From NCBI GenBank assembly GCA_965197275.1, contig CBDAMQ010000019.1:62001-126000 (forward strand): 64,000 nucleotides of DNA, in the 5' to 3' direction. Below, piece by piece: positions 54,271 to 61,363 of this stretch. The DNA comes from DASCOT01 sp965197275. Lineage in GTDB: Bacteria > Acidobacteriota > UBA890 > WLXD01. Below the pieces are notes generated by a model. It worked only from the letters and a program-made list of their open reading frames with translations. It did no database searches and was not told the DNA's origin. How positions within the stretch are numbered: position 1 is the first letter of the stretch; every line of letters begins with the position of its first letter. The translations under genes were made by a program, and so were the position numbers.

Positions 54271-55037
54271 GGTGTGCCTTTGACCGGCGTCGAAGCCTCG
54301 GCGTGGCGCTTGCGGGGCATACGGCGGGCGCTGAATGCGTCGCGCCCGGCGCGTGCCGCCGCCGACACCGCGCCTGCCATCATCACCGGATCACCGGCGC
54401 GGGCGATGGCGGAGTTGAGCAAGACGCCGTCGCAGCCGAGCTCGAACACGATGGCCACATCCGAAGCGGTGCCGAGACCGGCGTCGACGATCACCGGCAC
54501 CCCGGCACGGTCCTTAATCAAGCTCAGGTTGTGCGGATTACGTACCCCCAGGCCGGAGCCGATCGGCGCCGCCAGCGGCATGACCGCCGCGCAGCCGAGA
54601 TCCTCGAGCTTGCGCGCCAGCACCGGATCGTCGTTGGTGTAGGGAAGCACCACGAAGCCGTCGCGCACTAACTCTCCGGCCGCTTGCAGCAGGCCGGTGG
54701 CGTCGGGGAGCAACGTCTGGTCGTCGGCAATGACCTCCAGCTTCACCATCTCGGTACCGATGGCCTCGCGTCCGAGCTGTGCGGTGAGCACCGCGTCCTC
54801 GGCCGTATAGCAGCCGGCGGTGTTCGGCAGGATGTGAACTCCGGCGGCGCGCAGCAGCTCGTACAGCGATTCGCCCTCGCTAGCAGGGCTGACACGACGC
54901 AGCGCCACGGTGACCATCTCGGTTCCCGACGCTGCAAGGCAGTCGAGCATCACCTGCGTGCTCGGATACATCGCCGACCCCAGCAGCACGCGCGAGTGCA
55001 GCTCCAGCTCGCCAATGCGCCAGCCGTCGTCAGTCAA
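54261..55037 (-). CDS. thiG: thiazole synthase
   Basis: A 258-residue ThiG. The start is a TTG at 55037, with GGAGG six bases upstream inside the end of thiS. Motifs: LLGSAMYPSTQVMLDCLAAS, NTAGCYTAEDAVLTAQLGRE, the Schiff-base Lys in EMVKLEVIADDQTLLPD, VLPYTNDDP and GTASDVAIVFELGCDGVLLN. ThiG condenses deoxyxylulose phosphate, dehydroglycine from ThiO and sulfur carried by ThiS. Order thiO-thiS-thiG-thiE is a compact aerobic thiazole cluster. Confidence 0.95.
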   Translation of the reverse strand: MTDDGWRIGELELHSRVLLGSAMYPSTQVMLDCLAASGTEMVTVALRRVSPASEGESLYELLRAAGVHILPNTAGCYTAEDAVLTAQLGREAIGTEMVKLEVIADDQTLLPDATGLLQAAGELVRDGFVVLPYTNDDPVLARKLEDLGCAAVMPLAAPIGSGLGVRNPHNLSLIKDRAGVPVIVDAGLGTASDVAIVFELGCDGVLLNSAIARAGDPVMMAGAVSAAARAGRDAFSARRMPRKRHAEASTPVKGTPWQ

Positions 55038-55039
55038 AC

Positions 55040-55240
55040 TCAGCCTCCGTGGAACGGGGCGATGATCTCGACATCGTCGCCCTCCGTCACGCACACGGCG
55101 TCCCACTCCCTCCGAGGGATCACCGCACGGTTGAGCGCCACCGCCACCGCCTTGGCGTCGGCCGCCACCTCGCTCACCAGCTCGCCGATGCTGGTGCCCG
55201 GGCTCAGCTCCCGCTCGTCACCGTTAATCCTGGCGCGCAC
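55040..55240 (-). CDS. thiS: sulfur-carrier protein ThiS
   Basis: A 66-residue beta-grasp protein from GTG 55240 with the compulsory C-terminal Gly-Gly (IIAPFHGG). The core has ALNRAVIPRREWDAV and EGDDVEIIAPF. It is adenylated and thiocarboxylated at the Gly-Gly end to donate sulfur to ThiG. It overlaps thiO by 17 bases. A longer reading upstream would run within thiO and is rejected. Confidence 0.93.
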   Translation of the reverse strand: MRARINGDERELSPGTSIGELVSEVAADAKAVAVALNRAVIPRREWDAVCVTEGDDVEIIAPFHGG

Positions 55241-56378
55241 TCGTTTCCTCCCTCTCTGCCGAGGGCGCGAAGCGTCCGGGCTCCAGCCCCTTGAGCAGCT
55301 CCGGGTCGCCGCCATTCATCAGGTCAGTCAGCAGCACGGCGGTTGCCGGGGCCAGAAGGATACCGTTGCGATAGTGGCCGGTGGCCACGTACAGCCCCTG
55401 TTGCTCGGTGGCGCCGATCGCCGGCAGATGGTCGCGCAATGCCGGGCGAAAACCTACGCAGACCTCATCGAGCTCGAGCTCGTAGACCCCCGGCAGCGCC
55501 CGCCAGGCGTTGTAGAGAAGATCCATCACGGGGCCGGCTGTGGCGCGCGTATCGAACCCTTGCTCCTCGCTGCTGGCGCCGATCACCAGCTCGCCCGAGG
55601 CGCGCGGCAGTATGTAGACGTCGGGCGTCCGGATGACCCGATCTACCAGCCGCTCACCGCGCAGCCGCAACACCTGGCCTTTCACCGGGCGCAGCGGCAG
55701 CTTTTCGCAGGCCGCGGCGGCGTCGCGCGTCCAGGCGCCCGCGGCAACAATCACCCGCTCGGCCCTGACCTCCAGACGGTTACCGGGAACCTCGACCACG
55801 GCTCGCCAGCCCCCATCCGATTCCAGCTCGAGCACCTCCGCCGGCCACACCAGGATGCCACCGCGGGCCTCGATCGCCGCCGCCACGGCGCGCGCCAGGG
55901 CGCGCGGGTCGACCTGTAGATCCTCATCAGCGGCGAACCCACCCACCACTCGCGGGCTCAACCGGGGTTCGCGTCGCCTGATCTCCTCGGCGTCGAGCTG
56001 TTCGCAATGCAGGCCGAGTCGCTGGTGCTCGACGGCGCCGTGTCGCAGATGCTCGAGGTGATCCTGGTCCAGCGCTACCAGCAGGGTCCCGGTGGTGTCG
56101 TAGCCGCACTGCAGGCCCGAATCCGACTCCACCGCAGCGACGAACTCGGCGTAACGCTTCAGGCTGTCGACCGCCAGTCGCACCATCGCCTGCTGCGTCG
56201 GCTCGGCTTCGGCGGCTCCCGCCAGCATGCCGGCGGCAACATGGGTGGCGCCGGCACCGAGGCGGGCCTGCTCGACCAGGAGCACGCTGCGCCCGCGGCG
56301 GAGGTTCTCGTAGGCACTGGCGAGCCCGATGATGCCTCCGCCGATCACCAGAACGTCGACGGTCTGCCGGGATTCCAT
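55224..56378 (-). CDS. thiO: glycine oxidase ThiO
   Basis: A 384-residue FAD enzyme from ATG 56378 (AAGG ten bases upstream). FAD motif DVLVIGGGIIGLASAYENLRR, GAGATHVAAGMLAGAAEAE, PVKGQVLRLRG, VYILPRASGELVIGAS and the final GLYVATGHYRNGILLAPAT match ThiO/DadA-like oxidases. It oxidises glycine to dehydroglycine with oxygen, so the organism probably makes thiazole aerobically rather than through ThiH. It follows the HtrA gene by 17 bases. Confidence 0.94.
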   Translation of the reverse strand: MESRQTVDVLVIGGGIIGLASAYENLRRGRSVLLVEQARLGAGATHVAAGMLAGAAEAEPTQQAMVRLAVDSLKRYAEFVAAVESDSGLQCGYDTTGTLLVALDQDHLEHLRHGAVEHQRLGLHCEQLDAEEIRRREPRLSPRVVGGFAADEDLQVDPRALARAVAAAIEARGGILVWPAEVLELESDGGWRAVVEVPGNRLEVRAERVIVAAGAWTRDAAAACEKLPLRPVKGQVLRLRGERLVDRVIRTPDVYILPRASGELVIGASSEEQGFDTRATAGPVMDLLYNAWRALPGVYELELDEVCVGFRPALRDHLPAIGATEQQGLYVATGHYRNGILLAPATAVLLTDLMNGGDPELLKGLEPGRFAPSAEREETSARQD

Positions 56379-56395
56379 CGTTACCTTCGCGTCCA

Positions 56396-57592
56396 CTATT
56401 GGGGCGGCTGCAGCCTCACCTGCGCTCGCTGCTGCTCGCCGTCGCGAATGAAGCGCACCGCGACGACCTCGCCTGCCTGTCGTTGCTCGAGAGTCTGCAG
56501 TATGTCGCCCCAGCTGGCGATCGGGGTATCGTCGATATTGGTGATGATGTCACCCAGCACGATGCGTCCGTTGCGGGCCCGGTAGGTGGGTTGCAGCCCC
56601 GCCTGTTCGGCGGCGCCACCCTCGTCGACGCTGCGTACAACGACGCCGTCGACGCCGAGTCGTCGCCGAGCGTTGATCGCCAGCGGCTCGATGCCGAGGC
56701 TGGGTCGCTGCAACTGCCCGAAACGGATCAGGTCGCGGACCACCCAGCGCACCGTATCCGCGGGGATGGCAAAGCCGACACCGGCGTAGGCGCCCGAGGG
56801 GCTGACGATCGAGGTGTTCACGCCGATGAGGCGTCCGGCGCTATCTAGCAGGGGTCCACCCGAGTTCCCCGGGTTGATCGCCGCGTCGGTTTGGATGACG
56901 TTGCGGATCTCCGCGCCGGTCACCTGCGAGTTGATCTCGCGTCCGAGCGCGCTGATCACGCCGGTGGTGAGCGTCGAGTCGAGGCCGAACGGGTTACCGA
57001 TGGCGTAGACGCTCTGGCCCACCAGCAGGTCATCGGAGGTGCCCAGCGAAATCGGTTGTAGCTGAGCTCCCGGGGCTTCGATATGCAACACGGCGAGGTC
57101 CTTCTCGGGGGCGGCGCCGACCAGCCGGGCGTCCCACTGCGACTGATTGGCCAGGGTCACGCGCGCCGCCGCCGCCCCCTGGACCACGTGCCAGTTGGTG
57201 ATGATGTTGCCGTTCTTGTCCCACACGAACCCCGACCCGGTTCCCGATTCGATCCGCGTCACATCGAGCGTCCAGAGGTTGCGGCGGTCGGTGAGCGTTG
57301 TGATGTAGACGACCGACGGCGAGGAGCCCTGGAAGAGATCGATGGTCGACAGCTCCGACGACGCCAGGTCGCCGCGCGGCGCCACCTGCTGGGCGCTCGC
57401 GGTCGGCTCGCCAATGGGAAGCGTCGTGGGCGGACCCCCCGGTTGGGACGCGGGCCGGGCAGCCGGCTGGGCCTCCGGTTGGGCCGTCCCCGCCGTCCAG
57501 CCGAGGCCGAGGAAGAACCCGGCACCGAGCACCAGTCCGAGCAGCAGCGGGTACAAGAACAGCTGCCGCGGCCCGGCCATTTGATCGCCCAT
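56396..57592 (-). CDS. HtrA/Deg-type serine protease with PDZ domain
   Basis: A 398-residue S1C protease from ATG 57592 (GGAGAG eight bases upstream). One N-terminal membrane helix (LFLYPLLLGLVLGAGFFLGL), a Pro/Ala-rich linker, then the trypsin-like domain with triad ITNWHVVQ (His), EKDLAVLH (Asp) and NPGNSGGPLL (Ser), and a C-terminal PDZ domain (GAAEQAGLQPTYRARNGRIV, GDIITNIDDTPI). Resembles DegS/HhoB-type membrane-anchored proteases of envelope quality control. It is upstream of thiO on the same strand, probably sharing a transcript but not a pathway. Confidence 0.94.
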   Translation of the reverse strand: MGDQMAGPRQLFLYPLLLGLVLGAGFFLGLGWTAGTAQPEAQPAARPASQPGGPPTTLPIGEPTASAQQVAPRGDLASSELSTIDLFQGSSPSVVYITTLTDRRNLWTLDVTRIESGTGSGFVWDKNGNIITNWHVVQGAAAARVTLANQSQWDARLVGAAPEKDLAVLHIEAPGAQLQPISLGTSDDLLVGQSVYAIGNPFGLDSTLTTGVISALGREINSQVTGAEIRNVIQTDAAINPGNSGGPLLDSAGRLIGVNTSIVSPSGAYAGVGFAIPADTVRWVVRDLIRFGQLQRPSLGIEPLAINARRRLGVDGVVVRSVDEGGAAEQAGLQPTYRARNGRIVLGDIITNIDDTPIASWGDILQTLEQRQAGEVVAVRFIRDGEQQRAQVRLQPPQ

Positions 57593-57738
57593 CAGTGATC
57601 TCTCCGGCTCGCGTCGTCGATCTCGGATAGCGTAGACGCGTCGTTCCTGGAACTGTACTTCGTGCACCGAAACTCTGTTGCGGGCCAATCACACTAGTTA
57701 ACCAGACCGGGAAGCGGGCTTCCCGGAAGAGGGCCGGC

Positions 57739-58935
57739 TTGGAAACGATCTCTGTTCCCGCGGCGCGGCGGCTGGCAGTGGCGCGCGCCGGACTCCTGCG
57801 GCCCGAGCGCACCGGGTTGCCGACCAGGGCAGCGGGGCGCGGGCGGCGAGCGCGGGACGCGGCCGGAGCCGTCATACGGCGTTTCGGCTACCTGCAGCTC
57901 GACACCGTCTGCATTACTGGCGCCCGCAGCCACTCGTTGGTGCTCATGTCACGGCTCGACGGCGCTTCGCCGGAACTTGGCGAATCGCTACTGGCGCCGG
58001 GCGAGCCGCTGTTCGAGTACTGGGGTCACGAGGCCAGCTGGATCCCGATGGAGCTGTATCGGTTTTTCGAGTTTCGTCGTCGTCACTACAACGTCCACCC
58101 CTGGTGGGGCGATCTCCTCGGTGAGCATCCGCGCGTCGCCGATGCGATCCTCGATCAGTTGCGCGACCAGGGCCCCCAACGCGGCGGCGACTTCGAACAG
58201 GTGTCCAGCCGCGGCGGCTGGTGGCAGCTCAGCATCGCCAAGAAGGTGCTGTCGGCGCTGTGGTCGCGCGGCGACGTGGCGGTCAGCCGCCGGGTGGGCT
58301 TCCAGCGCGAGTACGACCTCGCCGAGCGGGTAGTTCCTGACGCGGTACGCGCTGACCCGGCCGAGCTGGAGGAGTCAATGGACACGCTGCTGCTGCGTGC
58401 CCTGGCAGGCCACGGTTGGGCCACCACCGGCACGCTGGCAGCAACTTGGCGACTACAGAAAATGCGCCCCGAGATCGCCGCCTCGCTGGAGCGCCTGTGC
58501 GAGCGCGGTGAGGTGGTGGCCTGCCGTCTCGAGGGTCCGGGCCTCCGCAAGCCGGGATGGATCCGGCCGCCCGAACTGGAGGCCACCGAGGCGCTGCAAT
58601 CGAGTCGCCCGCGGCGTGATCGCGGCCTCTTGCTGTCGCCGTTCGATCCTCTCCTGTGGGACCGCACCCGCACCGAGCTGCTGTTCGGCTTCCGGCAGCT
58701 GTTGGAGATCTTCAAGCCGGCGCCGCAACGCGAGTTCGGCTACTACTGCCTGCCGGTGCTTGCCGGCGATCGCCTCATCGGCCGCATCGATCTCAAGGCC
58801 GACCGCCGCGCAGGCCGGCTCCACGTGCTGGCCGAGCACCACGAGCGTGATCCCGCTCCCGGGCGCGATCGAAAGGCTGCCGAAGAGGCCCTGCACCGAC
58901 TCGCGAGAGCACTGCAGCTGAAGCCGCAGCGTTGA
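57739..58935 (+). CDS. YcaQ/AlkZ-family DNA crosslink-repair glycosylase
   Basis: A 398-residue winged-helix (HTH_42) protein from TTG 57739. It has the N-terminal ARRLAVARAGLL and the family's catalytic-loop motif in GYLQLDTV, which matches the QxD form of the YcaQ subfamily, followed by WGHEASWIPMELYRFF and the C-terminal FDPLLWDRTRTELLFGF and RIDLKADRRAGRLHV. YcaQ enzymes unhook N7-guanine and interstrand crosslinks. Presence of QxD favours YcaQ over AlkZ (QxQ). It is divergent from the HtrA gene. Confidence 0.9.
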   Translation: METISVPAARRLAVARAGLLRPERTGLPTRAAGRGRRARDAAGAVIRRFGYLQLDTVCITGARSHSLVLMSRLDGASPELGESLLAPGEPLFEYWGHEASWIPMELYRFFEFRRRHYNVHPWWGDLLGEHPRVADAILDQLRDQGPQRGGDFEQVSSRGGWWQLSIAKKVLSALWSRGDVAVSRRVGFQREYDLAERVVPDAVRADPAELEESMDTLLLRALAGHGWATTGTLAATWRLQKMRPEIAASLERLCERGEVVACRLEGPGLRKPGWIRPPELEATEALQSSRPRRDRGLLLSPFDPLLWDRTRTELLFGFRQLLEIFKPAPQREFGYYCLPVLAGDRLIGRIDLKADRRAGRLHVLAEHHERDPAPGRDRKAAEEALHRLARALQLKPQR

Positions 58936-58990
58936 TCAGCGGCGTCTGAACTGAGTGCGCCGGTACGCCGCTGGAATTCGATAGTAGTTG

Positions 58991-59030
58991 TTGACACTAG
59001 GCGCTCAGTAGCTCAGGCTACTAGTAGCCT
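58991..59030 (+). promoter_or_regulatory. toxin-antitoxin promoter and operator
   Basis: TTGACA (58991-58996) is a consensus -35 box. AGGCTACTAGTAGCCT (59015-59030) is a perfect 16-bp palindrome covering the expected -10 position. It lies 16 bases before the antitoxin ATG, with GGAGG between, and fits an antitoxin-controlled operator. Confidence 0.7.
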
Positions 59031-59045
59031 AGTGGAGGAACGCCC

Positions 59046-59285
59046 ATGTCGACGGCAACCGTGCGCATCCCGGCGGAAAAGCGGGATATCTTGCGAATCA
59101 TCGCCGGGATCGAGAAGACCGAGATGAAGGAGATTCTCTCGGGGCTCATCGATGAGTACATCGAGCGGCATCAGGAAACGCTAGACCTTCTTTCCAGACC
59201 CGAGTGGGTCGAGATCATCGCGCGCGGCAAGGAAGAGGTGAACACCGGCGTCCGGGGCAAGCCGCTCGATGAGCTGGCGGATTGA
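59046..59285 (+). CDS. antitoxin, RHH-like
   Basis: A 79-residue protein with a GGAGGAACGCCC leader. ATVRIPAEKRDILRIIAGIE and MKEILSGLIDEYIERHQETL look like a ribbon-helix-helix N-terminal fold with helical extension; the C-terminal tail (EEVNTGVRGKPLDELAD) would bind toxin. It overlaps the downstream RelE-type toxin gene by 17 bases, in standard order. Family name cannot be fixed by eye. Confidence 0.82.
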   Translation: MSTATVRIPAEKRDILRIIAGIEKTEMKEILSGLIDEYIERHQETLDLLSRPEWVEIIARGKEEVNTGVRGKPLDELAD

Positions 59286-59535
59286 CGTCAAGCCGTCGGC
59301 CGAGAAGCAGTACCTGAGGCTCGACGCGCCCACTCGACCCCGAATCAAGCAGGTCCTGCACGACCTCCAAGAAGCGGAGCAGCCGCTGCAACACCCCGGC
59401 GTGCGACCCCTGACGGGCAAGCTGAAGGGGGACTGCAGGGTAAGGGTCGGGGGCTGGCGAGTGCTGTTGACGCCGGATCGGGAGTCAAGGGTGCTCTGCG
59501 TCTACGCGATCCTTCCTCGCGGCGCTGCCTACTAA
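59269..59535 (+). CDS. RelE/ParE-superfamily toxin
   Basis: An 88-residue toxin. IDVKPSAEKQYLRLD, RPLTGKLKGDCRVRVGGWRV and VLCVYAILPRGAAY give the compact beta-sheet with the basic KGxxRxRxGxxR signature and a C-terminal tyrosine. RelE proteins cut mRNA in the ribosome; ParE proteins poison gyrase. Sequence alone does not separate them here. Confidence 0.9.
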   Translation: MSWRIDVKPSAEKQYLRLDAPTRPRIKQVLHDLQEAEQPLQHPGVRPLTGKLKGDCRVRVGGWRVLLTPDRESRVLCVYAILPRGAAY

Positions 59536-59847
59536 GATCGTGCCCTCCACCAGCCAGCGGCTCTTGCCGATGAAATGCGGACTAATGGGCTTGGCTTCTC
59601 CTGCAGCGAGACGCCGGGCCCTGGCATCGGCCCATGCTAGCCTGCGCGTGTGGACGATCAACTCCGCTTCTTGTTGCTGCTCGCCCAGCGTTTGGACTCG
59701 GCCGGATTTCCCTACATAGGTGACCGGATCCTTGGCCCTGGCGGCGTACTCGACCCATACTCCGCCGATCTCTCCCAGCCGCGATCGAGGCTGTCGCGCG
59801 GAGGATGAGCAAGAACGTTGAGTAGCGGGGCCCCTCTCCACGGCCTG
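59536..59847. other. gap after the toxin gene; possible minus-strand remnant
   Basis: About 310 bases between the toxin and rpiB. A minus-strand frame crosses the gap (reading YAARAKDPVTYVGKSGRVQT and KPISPHFIGKSRWLVEGTI) and looks protein-like, but it has no good start or ribosome site and would end inside the toxin gene antisense. It may be a remnant. Nothing else is visible. Confidence 0.35.
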
Positions 59848-60275
59848 CTAGGGCTCGATCTTGTCGACCCGTCGCTGGTGCCGGCCGCCGCCGAACTCGG
59901 TCTCCAGGAAGGCCTTCAGCACGCTGTCGGCCATCTGCCGGCCGATCATGCCGCCGCCCAGGCACAGCACGTTGGCGTCGTTGTGCTCGCGCGCCATGGT
60001 GGCGGTGTGGGGGTTGTCGCACATCGCCGCGCGCACGAAGCCGATGCGGTTGGCGACCATGCACATAGCGATGCCGACGGTGTCGATGAGCACGGCGCGA
60101 TCGGCCTTGCCGTGCGCCACCGCGCGCGCTGCGGGGCGGCCCACGTCGGCGTAGTCGGCGGGATTGGTGTTGTGCACGCCGTGTCCTCGACGATGTGCCC
60201 CTGCGCCTGTAGGCGGAGCTTGATGTACTCCTTCAGCTCGTAGCCGCCGTGGTCGGCGGCGATGGCGATGCGCAT
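59848..60275 (-). CDS. rpiB: ribose-5-phosphate isomerase B (one-base frameshift)
   Basis: About 142 residues after correction. Start MRIAIAADHGGYELKEYIK is at ATG 60275. The frame breaks at GHIVEDT; adding one G at about 60179-60181 gives GVHNTNPADYADVGRPAARA, then the family-defining VLIDTVGIAMCMVANRIGFV, REHNDANVLCLGGGMIG and FLETEFGGGRHQRRV. The usual catalytic Cys region reads LIDTVGIAMC here rather than LxCGTGIG; this is a notable difference for an RpiB. It interconverts ribose 5-phosphate and ribulose 5-phosphate, or a similar sugar phosphate. The stop lies in the recurring TAGCAGGCCGTG string. Confidence 0.82.
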
Positions 60276-60310
60276 GGTCGTCTCGGGGGTCCGCGCTTCA
60301 AGCTCGACTG

Positions 60311-60342
60311 TTAGTGTCCTGACTGGGGACACAAGGCCACTA
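60311..60342 (+). repeat. palindromic intergenic repeat
   Basis: TTAGTGTCC and GGGGACACAAGGCCACTA pair partly (GTGTCC with GGACAC). The GGCCACTAG part matches repeats near 31886 and 41625. It stands between the divergent rpiB and hypothetical genes. Confidence 0.45.
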
Positions 60343-60436
60343 GAGTAGCGTCGCACCGGGCGGTGGTCGACGGGCTGAGAGCGGCGCGTTCGGCGGAGGC
60401 GGGGCTGAATGGCCTCCGGAGGCAGTGGGCAGGCAA

Positions 60437-61363
60437 GTGACCAAGCTCGACATCCAGCGCGGACGGGGGCAACGGTGGGTGCCGGCATCCGTGGCAGGGT
60501 TGGCCGATGTCTTGCTCGTCCTGATGAGCCCGAGTTGTACATCTACAACCGTCGAGACACCGGCCGAGGAGCCGCCCGCTGCCGAAAATGGCGACGACCC
60601 ATGGTTACGCACTAGCGTGCGAGCCCGGGATTGGACGCTCGCCGATTCGATACTGCTGGGCGACAATCCCTGGCCTGGCCGCATCGATCGCGTCGACGAC
60701 CTCAGCGCCACCCTGGCCGATCCGACGCTGCGGCTCGACTTCTACGACTGGATCCTCGGGCCAGCCCCCGACGTAGCGGGCATGCCACCGCGGCGCTTCG
60801 AGTGGGTCCGGCGGCTCGGAAGCCAGGATGACGATGCCTTTGCAACCCATCTGTACCGTGGCCAACGACCTACCGAGAGCCGACGCACGGTGAACATCGA
60901 CTTCACTCGTGCCGCTTCCGCACGTGCGCTCGGCCGCGGGTGGTCGCCGCCCGACGGCCTGAGAGGGAGACGCCTGGGAGTGCACACCGGGGTGTTCCTG
61001 CCGCTGCGCCCGGGCTCGGTGTATGAGGTCGAGCTCGTCTTCCTGGTCGCCGCCGGCGACCCTGGTACGATGGGAGTGGAGTGGAATCGTGCCGAGCTGC
61101 CAGAAGGAGCCTTCGAGTGCGATTCGGACTCGCTGGAGGCGATCGCCGGCGTTGAGGAGGCGGGGCCGTATCGGTGTCGCCTGACGGTTGCTGCCAACCG
61201 TATCCGCGAACGCGTCGATGCGCTGACTCTCGAGCCGCGGGATGCGGACCTCTGGCTGCGGCGCCTGAGCGCGCGCGCCGTCAACCACCGGCGAGTCGCC
61301 GCCTACTCCGCGCGCAGTGCCGCCACCGGGTCGATGCGGCTGGCGCGTCGAGCGGGGAGGTAG
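60437..61363 (+). CDS. hypothetical lipoprotein-like protein
   Basis: About 308 residues, starting at GTG 60437 (an in-frame GTG at 60425 is an alternative). A short hydrophobic stretch ADVLLVLMSPSC could be a weak lipidation signal. The rest is soluble and mixed: DFYDWILGPAPDVAG, GVHTGVFLPLRPGSVYEVEL and VEWNRAELPEGAFECDSDS suggest a beta-sandwich. It contains no motif I recognise. Its last 60 bases overlap antisense the end of the ADOP permease gene, so the C-terminal 20 residues are doubtful. Confidence 0.55.
   Translation: MTKLDIQRGRGQRWVPASVAGLADVLLVLMSPSCTSTTVETPAEEPPAAENGDDPWLRTSVRARDWTLADSILLGDNPWPGRIDRVDDLSATLADPTLRLDFYDWILGPAPDVAGMPPRRFEWVRRLGSQDDDAFATHLYRGQRPTESRRTVNIDFTRAASARALGRGWSPPDGLRGRRLGVHTGVFLPLRPGSVYEVELVFLVAAGDPGTMGVEWNRAELPEGAFECDSDSLEAIAGVEEAGPYRCRLTVAANRIRERVDALTLEPRDADLWLRRLSARAVNHRRVAAYSARSAATGSMRLARRAGR

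Noticed and set aside
54270..57592. A TPP riboswitch controlling the thi genes
   Set aside because: No region upstream of thiO or the HtrA gene shows the CTGAGA/thi-box pairings that I could recognise.
58937..59045. CRISPR-like repeats
   Set aside because: The only repeat is one palindrome before the toxin-antitoxin genes; there are no spaced repeat units and no cas genes in the window.
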